Under the pieces are notes generated by a model that saw only the letters and a program-made list of their open reading frames with translations, was not told the DNA's origin and did no database searches. From Pseudomonas sp. 8AS (GTDB lineage: Bacteria; Pseudomonadota; Gammaproteobacteria; Pseudomonadales; Pseudomonadaceae), in NCBI RefSeq assembly GCF_902506505.1, contig NZ_LR733406.1:1946117-2010116 (forward strand): a stretch of 64,000 bases of DNA. The letters are read 5' to 3'. Below are positions 1-8,844 of the stretch, one piece after another; the first letter of the stretch is position 1, and every line of letters starts with the position of its first letter. Position numbers and translations under genes: made by a program.

Positions 1-300
1 TACGTCAACATCTACGACAGCACGGGGGCCGCGGTGAACCGCGTCAACCTGGGGCAGCAGGCGGCCGGCAATATCAGCTTCATGTGGGACGGCAAGGATG
101 CCAGCGGCAAAGTCTTGCCGCCCGGCGCCTACAAGTTCGAAGCACAGGCCAGCTACGCCGATGGTACCAAGGGCCTCTACACCCTGCTGCCGGCCAACGT
201 CGACAGCGTCACCCTCGGCCAGAACGGCGGTGAGCTGACACTCAACCTCGCCGGCCTGGGCAGCGTGCCGCTGTCTCAGGTGCAGGTCATTGGTCAATAA
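1..300 (+). CDS. flgD: Flagellar hook-capping protein FlgD, C-terminal part (5' end outside window)
   Basis: The frame is open from base 1, so this is the tail of a gene that starts upstream. The visible 99 residues contain the FlgD C-terminal FlgD-Ig/tudor-like region: the stretch GNISFMWDGKDASGKVLPPG followed by AYKFEA is typical of the fold. FlgD is the scaffold that caps the growing hook and lets FlgE polymerise, then is discarded. It lies 44 bases before flgE, as in the flgBCDE operon of pseudomonads. An internal ATG is not a plausible start because homology continues upstream of it. Confidence 0.9.
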   Translation, partial: YVNIYDSTGAAVNRVNLGQQAAGNISFMWDGKDASGKVLPPGAYKFEAQASYADGTKGLYTLLPANVDSVTLGQNGGELTLNLAGLGSVPLSQVQVIGQ

Positions 301-344
301 CGCATAGATTTTAAGCGCCGGCAGTAACGGCAAAGGAGTCTTCC

Positions 345-1799
345 ATGGGTTTCAATATCGGTCTCAGCGGTCTGCGCGCGGCCACCAGTGATCTCAACGT
401 CACCGGCAACAACATTGCCAACGCCGGCACGGCAGGTTTCAAACAGTCGCGGGCGGAGTTCGCCGATGTCTATGCGGCTTCGGTGCTTGGCAGCGGCTCC
501 AATCCGCAGGGCAGTGGTGTATTGCTGGGCGATGTGTCGCAACTGTTCAACCAGGGCAATATCAACTACACACAGAACGCCTTGGATCTGGCGATCAACG
601 GCAACGGATTCTTCCAGACCAGCAACAATGGCGAGGTCAGCTATACCCGTGCCGGCTATTTCGGCACCGACCGCGACGGCTACATGGTCAACAACTTCGG
701 TTACCGCCTGCAGGGCTACACCGTGGATGCCAGCGGCAACCTGCAGAATGGCGTGGTGGATGATCTGCGGATCCAGACCGCCAGTCAGCAGCCCCAGGCG
801 ACTTCGTCGATTTCCCAGGTGTTCAACCTCAACTCGACCAATATACGCCCGGCTAATGCAGGTACTTCGGCTGCTCTTCCTGGCCCTCCTCCAACTCCGG
901 GACCGAGTTTCGATCCGAGCGATCCGCTGACCTACAACTCGTCGACCTCGCTGAACATCTATGACAGCCAGGGCAACTCCCATGTGATGACCCAGTACTT
1001 CGTCAAGGACGATGCGACGGCGGCCTCCGGCGGGCAGAACAGCTGGGTCATGCACGTTCTGGTCGACGGTCTTAACCCACTCAACCCGCAGGATCCGGCC
1101 AATACACCGATGTCCTTCAACGTCGCTTTTGATACTTCGGGACAGCTGAGCAGCATTACCGACTCGGCGGGCTATCCGACTGCTGTGCCGGCTGTACCCC
1201 CAGCCGGAGGCGGCTATTCGATCGACCCGCTAACCAATGAAATTACTTTCGTTTCCGGAGATCCGGCGGTGCCCAATAGTGGCTGGATCCCGGCGACAGT
1301 CGACACCACTGGCGCCTCGCTCACCGGTTTCGTCTGGAACGGCGCCCTGGGCAGTGCCGATGACATCACCTTCGACCCGCGCGGTACGACCCAGAACGCC
1401 AGTTCTTTTGCCGTCAGCAGCGTCAGCCAGAACGGCTACACCACTGGCCAGCTCTCCGGACTGGAGATCGACGATACCGGGGTGATCTTTGCTCGCTACA
1501 CCAATGGCCAGTCCACCGTGCAAGGGCAGGTGGTGCTGGCCAATTTCGCCAACGTGCAAGGTCTGACGCCGGTGGGCAAGACGGCCTGGGTGCAGTCCTT
1601 CCAGTCCGGCGAGCCGGTCGTTGGTACGCCGCGCTCCGGCACCCTCGGTGCCCTGCAGTCCGGCGCTCTGGAAGACTCCAACGTCGAGCTTTCGGACCAG
1701 CTGGTGAACCTGATCGTGGCCCAGCGCAACTACCAGGCCAACGCTAAGACCATCGAGACCGAGAGCGCGATCACTCAGACCATCATCAACCTGCGCTGA
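345..1799 (+). CDS. flgE: Flagellar hook protein FlgE
   Basis: This 484-residue protein forms the hook, the universal joint between rod and filament. The N-terminus (MGFNIGLSGLRAATSDLNVT, then GNNIANAGTAGFK) is the rod/hook family signature, and the C-terminus carries the matching SNVELSDQLVNLIVAQRNYQ helix. The middle (about residues 150-370) is the variable hook domain, rich in Pro, Gly, Ser and Thr. An AAGGAG ribosome site precedes the ATG. A hairpin pair with a T-run follows the stop, so flgE probably closes the flgBCDE transcript. Confidence 0.96.
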   Translation: MGFNIGLSGLRAATSDLNVTGNNIANAGTAGFKQSRAEFADVYAASVLGSGSNPQGSGVLLGDVSQLFNQGNINYTQNALDLAINGNGFFQTSNNGEVSYTRAGYFGTDRDGYMVNNFGYRLQGYTVDASGNLQNGVVDDLRIQTASQQPQATSSISQVFNLNSTNIRPANAGTSAALPGPPPTPGPSFDPSDPLTYNSSTSLNIYDSQGNSHVMTQYFVKDDATAASGGQNSWVMHVLVDGLNPLNPQDPANTPMSFNVAFDTSGQLSSITDSAGYPTAVPAVPPAGGGYSIDPLTNEITFVSGDPAVPNSGWIPATVDTTGASLTGFVWNGALGSADDITFDPRGTTQNASSFAVSSVSQNGYTTGQLSGLEIDDTGVIFARYTNGQSTVQGQVVLANFANVQGLTPVGKTAWVQSFQSGEPVVGTPRSGTLGALQSGALEDSNVELSDQLVNLIVAQRNYQANAKTIETESAITQTIINLR

Positions 1800-1812
1800 T
1801 TCGCCGCCCTCA

Positions 1813-1887
1813 GGCGATGGCTTGCCGCCGCCGGCAAGCCATCGCCGCTGTGTTCCTGCAAAGGCTCCTTCGGGAGTCTTTTCTTTT
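1813..1887 (+). terminator. Two-hairpin terminator after flgE
   Basis: A perfect 15-bp inverted repeat (arms 1813-1827 and 1832-1846, 4-base loop) is followed by a second short hairpin at about 1863-1878 (GGCTCC, TTCG loop, GGAGTC) that runs directly into TTTTCTTTT. The second hairpin has the classic rho-independent layout. It separates flgE from the sigma-54 promoter of flgF. Confidence 0.8.
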
Positions 1888-1932
1888 ATTTAAAACTAAT
1901 AAAATCAATAGCTTGTTGTTTTTTATGAAGAG

Positions 1933-1948
1933 TGGCACGGCGTTTGCT
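1933..1948 (+). promoter_or_regulatory. Sigma-54 promoter upstream of flgF
   Basis: TGGCAC-GGCGT-TTGCT matches the RpoN -24/-12 consensus exactly in the conserved GG and GC and in spacing. It lies 54 bases before the flgF ATG. In pseudomonads such promoters are activated by FleQ or FleR. It probably starts the flgFGHIJKL transcript. Confidence 0.85.
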
Positions 1949-2001
1949 GAGTAGCTTGCATTGAAGTTGCGAGCGGCAATCGCCGACCCTCGGAGAAGAA
2001 C

Positions 2002-2745
2002 ATGGACAAGATGCTCTACGTTGCCATGACGGGCGCCAGCCAGAACACCATGGCGCAGCGTGCCCATGCCAACAACCTGGCCAACATTTCCACTACCGGC
2101 TTTCATCGCGACTTCGAGCAGGCGCGTTCGATGCCGGTGTTCGGCGACAGCTTTCCGGCGCGCGTGTATGCGATGACCGAGCGCCCGGGCACCGACTTCA
2201 CGCCGGGCACCCTGCAGGAAACCGGGCGCGACCTGGACGTGGCGGTCGATGGCCAGGGCTGGATTGCCGTGCAGTCGGCCGATGGCAGCGAAGCCTATGT
2301 GCGCACCGGCAGCCTGCAGATCGATGCCCTCGGCCAGCTGCGCACCGGCAACGGTTTGCCGGTACTGGGCAACGGCGGGCCGATTGCCGTGCCGCCGGAG
2401 CAGAAGGTGGAGATCGGTCAGGACGGCACCATCAGCATTCGCGCCCTCGGCGAGGCGCCGAACGTGATGGCCGAAGTCGACCGCATCAAGCTGGTCAACC
2501 CGGACCCGAAGACCCTGGAGAAGGGCGTCGATGGCCTGATCCGGGTCAAGGACGCCACCCAGCCGCAGCTGGCCGATGCCAATGTGCGCCTGACTTCCGG
2601 CTTCCTCGAGGCGAGCAACGTCAATGCCGTCGAAGAGATGACCGCCATGCTCTCGCTGTCCCGCCAGTTCGAACTGCACGTGAAGATGATGCGTACCGCC
2701 GAGGACGGCGCTACGGCCATGGCACGGGTCATGCAACTCAGCTAA
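2002..2745 (+). CDS. flgF: Flagellar proximal rod protein FlgF
   Basis: This 247-residue rod protein polymerises in the periplasm between the MS ring and the distal rod. The N-terminus (MDKMLYVAMTGASQNTMAQR then AHANNLANISTTGF) carries the flagellar rod family motif, and the C-terminal helix (EASNVNAVEEMTAMLSLSRQ) is the conserved partner. Length is normal. It is the first gene after the sigma-54 promoter at 1933 and is followed by flgG after 45 bases, in which a 7-bp stem hairpin (2758-2777) is present. Confidence 0.96.
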   Translation: MDKMLYVAMTGASQNTMAQRAHANNLANISTTGFHRDFEQARSMPVFGDSFPARVYAMTERPGTDFTPGTLQETGRDLDVAVDGQGWIAVQSADGSEAYVRTGSLQIDALGQLRTGNGLPVLGNGGPIAVPPEQKVEIGQDGTISIRALGEAPNVMAEVDRIKLVNPDPKTLEKGVDGLIRVKDATQPQLADANVRLTSGFLEASNVNAVEEMTAMLSLSRQFELHVKMMRTAEDGATAMARVMQLS

Positions 2746-2790
2746 TTACCAACGCGAAGCGCCGTAAAACCGGCGCTCGAGGAGAACACT

Positions 2791-3576
2791 ATGCTTCCGG
2801 CACTCTGGGTCAGCAAAACCGGCCTGTCCGCGCAGGACATGAACCTGACCACCATTTCCAACAACCTGGCGAACGTCTCGACCACCGGGTTCAAGCGCGA
2901 TCGTGCCGAGTTCGAGGACCTGCTGTACCAGATCCGCCGTCAACCCGGCGGCCAGTCCAGCCAGGACAGCGAGCTGCCCACCGGCCTGCAGCTGGGTACC
3001 GGTGTGCGGATTGCCGGCACGCAGAAGATCCACACCCAGGGCAGCCTGCAGACCACCGAACAGCCGCTCGACCTGGCCATCAACGGCCGTGGCTTCTTCC
3101 AGGTCCTGCTGCCGGACGGCACCGTCTCCTACACCCGTGACGGCAGCTTCCATCTGGATTCCGATGGCCAGGTCGTCACCAGCCAGGGCTTTGCTCTGGA
3201 GCCGGCCATTGTCCTGCCGGCCGAGGTACAGACCTTTACCGTCGGCGAGGACGGCACCGCTTCGGTGACCACCGTCGGCAACCCGACGCCGCAAGTGGTC
3301 GGCAACATCCAGACCGCCGACTTCGTCAACCCGGCGGGCCTGCAGGCCATCGGCAACAACCTGTTCCTGGAAACCGCAGCCAGCGGCGCACCCCAGGTCG
3401 GCACCCCGGGCCTGACCGGCCTCGGCACCACCCTGCAGAACACCCTGGAAAACTCCAACGTCAGCGTGGTCGAGGAGCTGGTGAACATGATCACCACCCA
3501 GCGCGCCTACGAGATGAACTCCAAGGTCATCTCCACTGCTGACCAGATGCTGTCCTTTATTACCCAGAATCTTTAA
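2791..3576 (+). CDS. flgG: Flagellar distal rod protein FlgG
   Basis: This 261-residue protein forms the distal rod. It begins MLPALWVSKTGLSAQDMNLT and continues with TISNNLANVSTTGFKRDR, the canonical FlgG amino end. The C-terminus (LENSNVSVVEELVNMITTQR, then AYEMNSKVI) is equally diagnostic. GAGGAGAA precedes the ATG. Length is the family standard of about 260 residues. It lies in the flgFGHIJ run, with all genes on the same strand. Confidence 0.97.
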   Translation: MLPALWVSKTGLSAQDMNLTTISNNLANVSTTGFKRDRAEFEDLLYQIRRQPGGQSSQDSELPTGLQLGTGVRIAGTQKIHTQGSLQTTEQPLDLAINGRGFFQVLLPDGTVSYTRDGSFHLDSDGQVVTSQGFALEPAIVLPAEVQTFTVGEDGTASVTTVGNPTPQVVGNIQTADFVNPAGLQAIGNNLFLETAASGAPQVGTPGLTGLGTTLQNTLENSNVSVVEELVNMITTQRAYEMNSKVISTADQMLSFITQNL

Positions 3577-3639
3577 CACGCGTGCCGGGCCTGGCCCGGC
3601 AAGCGCCTGAAGCAACAAGAACGCCGTGAGGTAGTGGTT

Positions 3640-4353
3640 ATGAACCGGCTGATGACTCTTCTTACCGTGCTGAGCGCTGCCGCCCTGGGCGGCTGCGTGT
3701 CGCCACCGCCGAAGCCGGACGATCCCTACTACGCTCCGGTGCTGCCGCGCACTCCGCTGCCGGCTGCGCAGAGCAACGGCGCCATCTACCAGGCCGGTTT
3801 CGAAACCAACCTGTACGACGACCGCAAGGCCTATCGGGTGGGCGACATCATCACCATTAGCCTCAGCGAGCGGACCCAGGCGAGCAAGTCGGCCGGCTCG
3901 AAGATGGCCAAGGACAGCAGCGCCAATATCGGCCTGACCTCGCTGTTCGGCGGCGGCGTGTCGGTGGACAACCCTGACAGCGACCTGAATCCTCTCGATG
4001 CGGCCAAGCTGAGCCTGGATGCAGCGTACAGCGGCAGCCGCGAAACCGAAGGCGACAGCGCCGCGGACCAGAGCAACAGCCTGTCCGGTTCGATCACCGT
4101 GACCGTCGCCGAAGTGCTGCCCAACGGCATCCTCTCCGTGCGCGGCGAGAAGTGGCTGACCCTCAACACCGGCGACGAGCTGGTGCGCATCGCCGGCCTG
4201 GTCCGCGCCGACGACATCGCCACCGACAACACCGTGTCCTCGACCCGGGTGGCCAATGCGCGCATCACCTATTCCGGTACCGGCGCCTTCGCCGATGCCA
4301 GCCAGCCAGGGTGGTTCGACCGTTTCTTCATGAGCCCGCTGTTCCCGTTCTGA
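3640..4353 (+). CDS. flgH: Flagellar L-ring lipoprotein FlgH
   Basis: FlgH builds the outer-membrane L ring around the rod. The ATG at 3640 is chosen over an upstream GTG at 3634 because GAGG at 3628-3631 has normal spacing to it and it gives a standard lipoprotein signal peptide ending in the lipobox LGGC (Cys19). The mature part contains the FlgH signature [19 protein letters not shown] and near the end [10 protein letters not shown]. It has 237 residues and is followed by flgI after 13 bases. Confidence 0.95.
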   Translation: MNRLMTLLTVLSAAALGGCVSPPPKPDDPYYAPVLPRTPLPAAQSNGAIYQAGFETNLYDDRKAYRVGDIITISLSERTQASKSAGSKMAKDSSANIGLTSLFGGGVSVDNPDSDLNPLDAAKLSLDAAYSGSRETEGDSAADQSNSLSGSITVTVAEVLPNGILSVRGEKWLTLNTGDELVRIAGLVRADDIATDNTVSSTRVANARITYSGTGAFADASQPGWFDRFFMSPLFPF

Positions 4354-4366
4354 CCAGGTATCGATC

Positions 4367-5467
4367 ATGAAGCGACTGATTTCCGTCATCTGCCTGCTGC
4401 TCGCCGCCGGCACCGTGCAGGCCGAACGCCTGAAGGATCTGGCCAGCATCCAGGGCGTGCGCAGCAACCAGCTGATCGGCTACGGCCTGGTGGTCGGCCT
4501 CAACGGCACCGGCGACCAGACCACGCAGACCCCGTTCACCCTGCAGACCTTCAACAACATGCTGGCCCAGTTCGGCATCAAGGTGCCGCCCGGTGGCGGC
4601 AACGTACAGCTGAAGAACGTCGCGGCGGTGTCCATCCACGCCGAGCTGCCGCCGTTCGCCAAGCCGGGGCAGACCATCGACGTGACCATTTCCTCGATCG
4701 GCAACGCCAAGAGCCTGCGCGGCGGCAGCTTGCTGCTGGCGCCGCTGAAGGGCATAGACGGCAACGTCTATGCCGTGGCCCAGGGCAACCTGGTGGTTGG
4801 CGGCTTCGATGCCGGCGGCGCCGATGGCTCGCGGATCACCGTCAACGTGCCGTCGGCCGGGCGCATCCCGGCCGGGGCCACGGTGGAACGGCCGGTGCCG
4901 AGCGGTTTCGAGCAGGGCAACAGCCTGACCCTCAACCTCAACCGCCCGGACTTCACCACGGCGAAGAACATCGTCGACCAGCTCAACGGCCTGCTCGGCC
5001 CGGGCGTGGCCCAGGCCATCGACGGCGGCTCGATCCGCGTCAGCGCGCCGCTGGACCCGAACCAGCGCGTCGATTACCTGTCGGTGCTGGAAAACATCGA
5101 AGTCGAGGCGGGGCAGGCGGTGGCCAAGGTCATCATCAACTCGCGCACCGGCACCATCGTCATCGGCCAGAACGTACGCGTGCAGCCGGCCGCGGTGACC
5201 CACGGCAGCCTGACCGTGACCATCACCGAAGACCCGATCGTCAGCCAGCCGGAAGCCTTCTCCGGCGGGCAGACCGCGGTGGTGCCGAACTCCAAGATCG
5301 ATGCGGTGCAGGAGGCCAAGCCGATGTTCAAGTTCGGCCCCGGCACCACCCTGGATGAAATCGTCCGCGCGGTGAACCAGGTCGGCGCCGCCCCTTCCGA
5401 CCTGATGGCCATCCTGGAGGCGCTCAAGCAAGCCGGCGCCCTGCAGGCTGACCTGATCGTGATCTGA
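4367..5467 (+). CDS. flgI: Flagellar P-ring protein FlgI
   Basis: FlgI forms the periplasmic P ring in the peptidoglycan layer. The 366-residue product has a cleavable signal peptide ([19 protein letters not shown]) followed by [20 protein letters not shown] and [11 protein letters not shown], a strong family signature. The C-terminal [20 protein letters not shown] with [13 protein letters not shown] is also typical. Length is normal. Confidence 0.97.
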   Translation: MKRLISVICLLLAAGTVQAERLKDLASIQGVRSNQLIGYGLVVGLNGTGDQTTQTPFTLQTFNNMLAQFGIKVPPGGGNVQLKNVAAVSIHAELPPFAKPGQTIDVTISSIGNAKSLRGGSLLLAPLKGIDGNVYAVAQGNLVVGGFDAGGADGSRITVNVPSAGRIPAGATVERPVPSGFEQGNSLTLNLNRPDFTTAKNIVDQLNGLLGPGVAQAIDGGSIRVSAPLDPNQRVDYLSVLENIEVEAGQAVAKVIINSRTGTIVIGQNVRVQPAAVTHGSLTVTITEDPIVSQPEAFSGGQTAVVPNSKIDAVQEAKPMFKFGPGTTLDEIVRAVNQVGAAPSDLMAILEALKQAGALQADLIVI

Positions 5468-5478
5468 CGGAGGCGGCC

Positions 5479-6654
5479 ATGGATTCCCGACTTTCAGCCG
5501 GCCTCGGCGGCGGCAAGCCCTTCGACAGCGGTGCCTACACCGACCTGAACCGGCTCAACCAGTTCAAGGTCAACGGCGACAGCGACGGCAACATCAAGAA
5601 GGTGGCGCAGGAGTTCGAGTCGCTGTTCCTCAACGAGATGATGAAGGCCATGCGCTCGGCGAACGCGGTATTCGCCGAAGGCAACTTCATGAACAGCAAC
5701 GAGAGCAAGACCTACCAGGACATGCACGACCAGCAGCTGGCCGTGACCCTGTCCAAGAGTGGCGGCGGCATCGGCCTGGCCGATGTGCTGGAGCGCCAGC
5801 TGTCGAAGCTGAAAGGACCCAGCGAGCGGCCCAATCCGTTTGCCAAGGTAGCCGAGCAAGTCGCCGTCGCGGCCCTCCCGCAAGGCTTCAAGGACGAGGC
5901 GGGGAGCGTGCGTGACGACTCCAAGTTGCTCAACCAGCGCCGCCTGAGCCTGCCGGGCAAACTCACCGATCGCCTGCTGGCGGGCATCGTGCCGGCCGGC
6001 AGCGAGGCTGACACGCAGCCGCTGGCGGCTGCCGACTGGTTGCCGAACAAGGTCGCCAAGAGCGACGAGCGCCAGGCGCTGAACCTGCAAGACAGCGATG
6101 CCCTCAGCGGTCGGCGCCTGGCCCAGCCGCCGCTGGCGCCGGGCAAGTCGGCGTTCCAGTCGGCGGAGGAATTCATCGCCACCATGCTGCCGATGGCCGA
6201 GCAGGCGGCGCAGAAGATCGGCGTCGATGCCCGTTACCTGGTGGCCCAGGCCGCCCTGGAAACCGGCTGGGGCAAGTCGATCATTCGCCAGCAGGATGGC
6301 TCCAGCAGCCACAACCTGTTCGGCATCAAGAACCATGGCACCTGGCAGGGCGAGTCGGCGCGGGTGCTGACCACCGAGTACAAGGGCGGCGAGGCGGTCA
6401 AGGAGGCGGCGTCGTTCCGCGCCTACGACTCCTACCAGCAGAGCTTCAACGACTACGTGAGCTTCCTGCAGGGCAACGGCCGCTATCAGGATGCGCTGGC
6501 CGCAACCGACAACCCGGAACGCTTCGTGCGCGAACTGCAGGAGGCCGGTTATGCCACCGACCCGCAGTACGCCCGCAAGATTGCCCAGATCGCCCGCAAG
6601 ATGCAGACCTACCAGGCGGTAGCGTCCGTCGACGTCGCGACCACCAGGACCTGA
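5479..6654 (+). CDS. flgJ: Bifunctional rod cap and peptidoglycan hydrolase FlgJ
   Basis: This 391-residue protein has two parts. The N-terminal half (about residues 30-105; FESLFLNEMMKAMRSAN) is the rod-binding chaperone or cap that helps rod assembly. The C-terminal half (about residues 230-375; YLVAQAALETGWGKSI, HNLFGIKNHGTW) is a glucosaminidase-type hydrolase domain that opens the cell wall for the rod. The catalytic Glu is probably in ALETGWG. GGAGGCGGCC precedes the ATG. Confidence 0.95.
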   Translation: MDSRLSAGLGGGKPFDSGAYTDLNRLNQFKVNGDSDGNIKKVAQEFESLFLNEMMKAMRSANAVFAEGNFMNSNESKTYQDMHDQQLAVTLSKSGGGIGLADVLERQLSKLKGPSERPNPFAKVAEQVAVAALPQGFKDEAGSVRDDSKLLNQRRLSLPGKLTDRLLAGIVPAGSEADTQPLAAADWLPNKVAKSDERQALNLQDSDALSGRRLAQPPLAPGKSAFQSAEEFIATMLPMAEQAAQKIGVDARYLVAQAALETGWGKSIIRQQDGSSSHNLFGIKNHGTWQGESARVLTTEYKGGEAVKEAASFRAYDSYQQSFNDYVSFLQGNGRYQDALAATDNPERFVRELQEAGYATDPQYARKIAQIARKMQTYQAVASVDVATTRT

Positions 6655-6663
6655 GACTGAGAT

Positions 6664-8742
6664 ATGGCTGACCTACTGAATATTGGCCTGTCCGGGCTGG
6701 CGGCGAACAAGACCTCGCTGGCGGTCACCGGCCACAACATCAGCAACGTCAACACCCCCGGCTTTTCCCGCCAGGACACGGTGCAGGCCACGCGCATCCC
6801 GCAGTTCAGCGGCGCCGGCTACATAGGTTCGGGCACCACGCTGACCGACGTTCGCCGCAGCTACAGCGAGTTTCTCACGGCTCAGTTGCGCAGCTCGACC
6901 GCGCTCAGCGGCGATGTCGAGGCTTACAAGAGCCAGATCGATCAGCTCGATGCGCTGCTGGCCGGCTCCACCACCGGTATCACGCCTACGCTGCAGAAGT
7001 TCTTTTCCTCGTTGCAGACAGCCGCCGAGGACCCCGCCAATATTCCCGCACGGCAGCTGGTGCTGTCCGAGGCAGAGGGGTTGGCGCGCCGGTTCAATAC
7101 CGTCTACGACCGCCTGGCCGACCAGAATGAGTTCATCAACAAGCAGATGGTGGCGGTCACCGACCAGATCAACCGTCTGGCCAGCGGCATCGGCCAGCTC
7201 AACGAGGCCATTGCCGTGGCCGCCGCCAATGGCAATGCACCGAACGACCTGCTCGACGCCCGTGAAGAGTCGATTCGCCAGCTGTCCGAGTATATCGGCG
7301 TCACCGTGGTGTCCCAGGACGACAATACCTTCAATCTGTTCGTCGGCAGTGGCCAGCCGCTGGTCGTGGGCAGCCAGGTCAATCGCCTTGAAGCAGTGCC
7401 CGGCACTTCTGACCCGACGCGTTTCGAGGTCCAGTTCGTTAGCGGCAACTCGCGCCAGAACGTGACCACGCAACTGGTCGGCGGTGAGCTGGGAGGTTTG
7501 ATTCGCTACCGGGGAGAGGCCCTGGATGCCACTCTCAACTCACTGGGGCGCCTTGCTTTGGCGCTCAACTCGGAGGTCAACGAGCAGTTAGGGCAGGGCC
7601 TCGATCTCAAGGGGCAGGTCGGCACGGCGCTGTTCGGTGATTTCAATGATCCGCAACTCGCTGACCTGCGTGTGCGGCCTTATGCCGACAATATTTCCAA
7701 TGCCGATGCTGCGCTGACCATTACCGATACCCGCCTGCTCACGGCCAGCGATTACCGTCTGGAGTTCAATGGCACCAGCTACAGCGCCCGGCGTTTGAGT
7801 GATGGCGCATCCATTGGTGTTACCACGAGTCCGCTCGCAACTGATCCCACTTTGCCCGGCTCTTACCCGCTGACCTTGAATTTTACCTATACGGATGCTC
7901 AGGGCGATCTGATTGACCAGGGCTTCAATATCACCCTCGACAGCCTGCCCGCGGCGGGCGATCGTTTCATGCTGGAGCCGACACGCCGTGGCGCTACCGA
8001 CATTGAAACGGTGCTCGATCAGCCTGATCAACTGGCTTTCGCCGCGCCAGCCAAGGCCGAGGCGACGTTGAACAACCGTGGTACCGGCGTAATCGGCCAG
8101 CCAGGCTTGACCAATGCTCTCGGCCCCATTCCCAGTCCTATTTCCATTGCTGCACTGGACGGCGCGGCGGGCTTCTTCGGCAGTAATGGTCTGACGCTGA
8201 CCTTCGATGCGACTACCAACCAACTGAGTATCGCCGGCTCGGGCTCTGGCGCTGACTTTGTACCGGCCGGCCCCATCACAATAGTCCCCGGTCAGCAGAA
8301 CACTTTGCGGGTCAGCGATGGCACCTATACCTTTGACTTCACTCTCAGCGGCGTCCCGCAGAACGGTGATACCTTCACTCTCGACTTCAATCAAAATGGT
8401 GTGTCGGACAACCGCAATGCGCTCAAGCTGGTCGATCTGCAGAGTGCGCAGATCGTTGGCGTCGACCCTAGCGTTTCGACCATCCCGACCGGCACCAGCC
8501 TGACCGATGGCTACGGCGATCTGGTCGAACGGGTGGGCACCCTGACCGCCCAGACTCGGCTGGACAGCGAAGCCACGGGCGCGATCCTCAAACAGGCTAC
8601 CGATAATCGCGATTCGCTATCAGCAGTTAACCTGGATGAAGAGGCGGCCAACCTGATCAAGTTCGAACAGTACTACCAGGCCTCGGCGCAGATCATTCAA
8701 GTTGCGCGCAGTCTGTTCGATACCTTGATCAACACATTCTGA
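6664..8742 (+). CDS. flgK: Flagellar hook-associated protein 1, FlgK
   Basis: FlgK is the first hook-filament junction protein. The 692-residue product starts MADLLNIGLSGLAANKTSLA then VTGHNISNVNTPGFSRQ, and ends with the conserved helix NLIKFEQYYQASAQIIQVAR. The central region (about residues 330-600) is variable and longer than in enterics, as is usual in pseudomonads. It begins 9 bases after flgJ. A large palindrome separates it from flgL. Confidence 0.96.
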   Translation: MADLLNIGLSGLAANKTSLAVTGHNISNVNTPGFSRQDTVQATRIPQFSGAGYIGSGTTLTDVRRSYSEFLTAQLRSSTALSGDVEAYKSQIDQLDALLAGSTTGITPTLQKFFSSLQTAAEDPANIPARQLVLSEAEGLARRFNTVYDRLADQNEFINKQMVAVTDQINRLASGIGQLNEAIAVAAANGNAPNDLLDAREESIRQLSEYIGVTVVSQDDNTFNLFVGSGQPLVVGSQVNRLEAVPGTSDPTRFEVQFVSGNSRQNVTTQLVGGELGGLIRYRGEALDATLNSLGRLALALNSEVNEQLGQGLDLKGQVGTALFGDFNDPQLADLRVRPYADNISNADAALTITDTRLLTASDYRLEFNGTSYSARRLSDGASIGVTTSPLATDPTLPGSYPLTLNFTYTDAQGDLIDQGFNITLDSLPAAGDRFMLEPTRRGATDIETVLDQPDQLAFAAPAKAEATLNNRGTGVIGQPGLTNALGPIPSPISIAALDGAAGFFGSNGLTLTFDATTNQLSIAGSGSGADFVPAGPITIVPGQQNTLRVSDGTYTFDFTLSGVPQNGDTFTLDFNQNGVSDNRNALKLVDLQSAQIVGVDPSVSTIPTGTSLTDGYGDLVERVGTLTAQTRLDSEATGAILKQATDNRDSLSAVNLDEEAANLIKFEQYYQASAQIIQVARSLFDTLINTF

Positions 8743-8748
8743 TAAGTC

Positions 8749-8802
8749 GTAGGGTGCGCCGTGCGCACCGATGAACCGTCTGGTGCGCACGGCGCACCCT
8801 AC
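8749..8802. repeat. Perfect 21-bp inverted repeat between flgK and flgL
   Basis: Two 21-base arms (8749-8769 and 8782-8802), beginning GTAGGGTGCGCC and ending GGCGCACCCTAC, are exact reverse complements with a 12-base loop. This looks like one of the dispersed palindromic elements common in pseudomonad intergenic regions. There is no T-run, so it is not a typical terminator. It could modulate flgK-flgL transcript stability. Confidence 0.85.
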
Positions 8803-8844
8803 AGAACCCACCGGGGCTCGCCGGTTGCAGCAAGAGGCTCAAGC

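Noticed and set aside
2746..4467. Reverse-strand open frame (573 codons) opposite flgG and flgH
   Set aside because: Composition is typical of an antisense shadow and the forward genes are unambiguous.
8761..8844. Longer FlgL starting at GTG 8761
   Set aside because: The extra codons lie in the right part of the palindrome; AAGAGG before ATG 8845 and family alignment favour the shorter protein.
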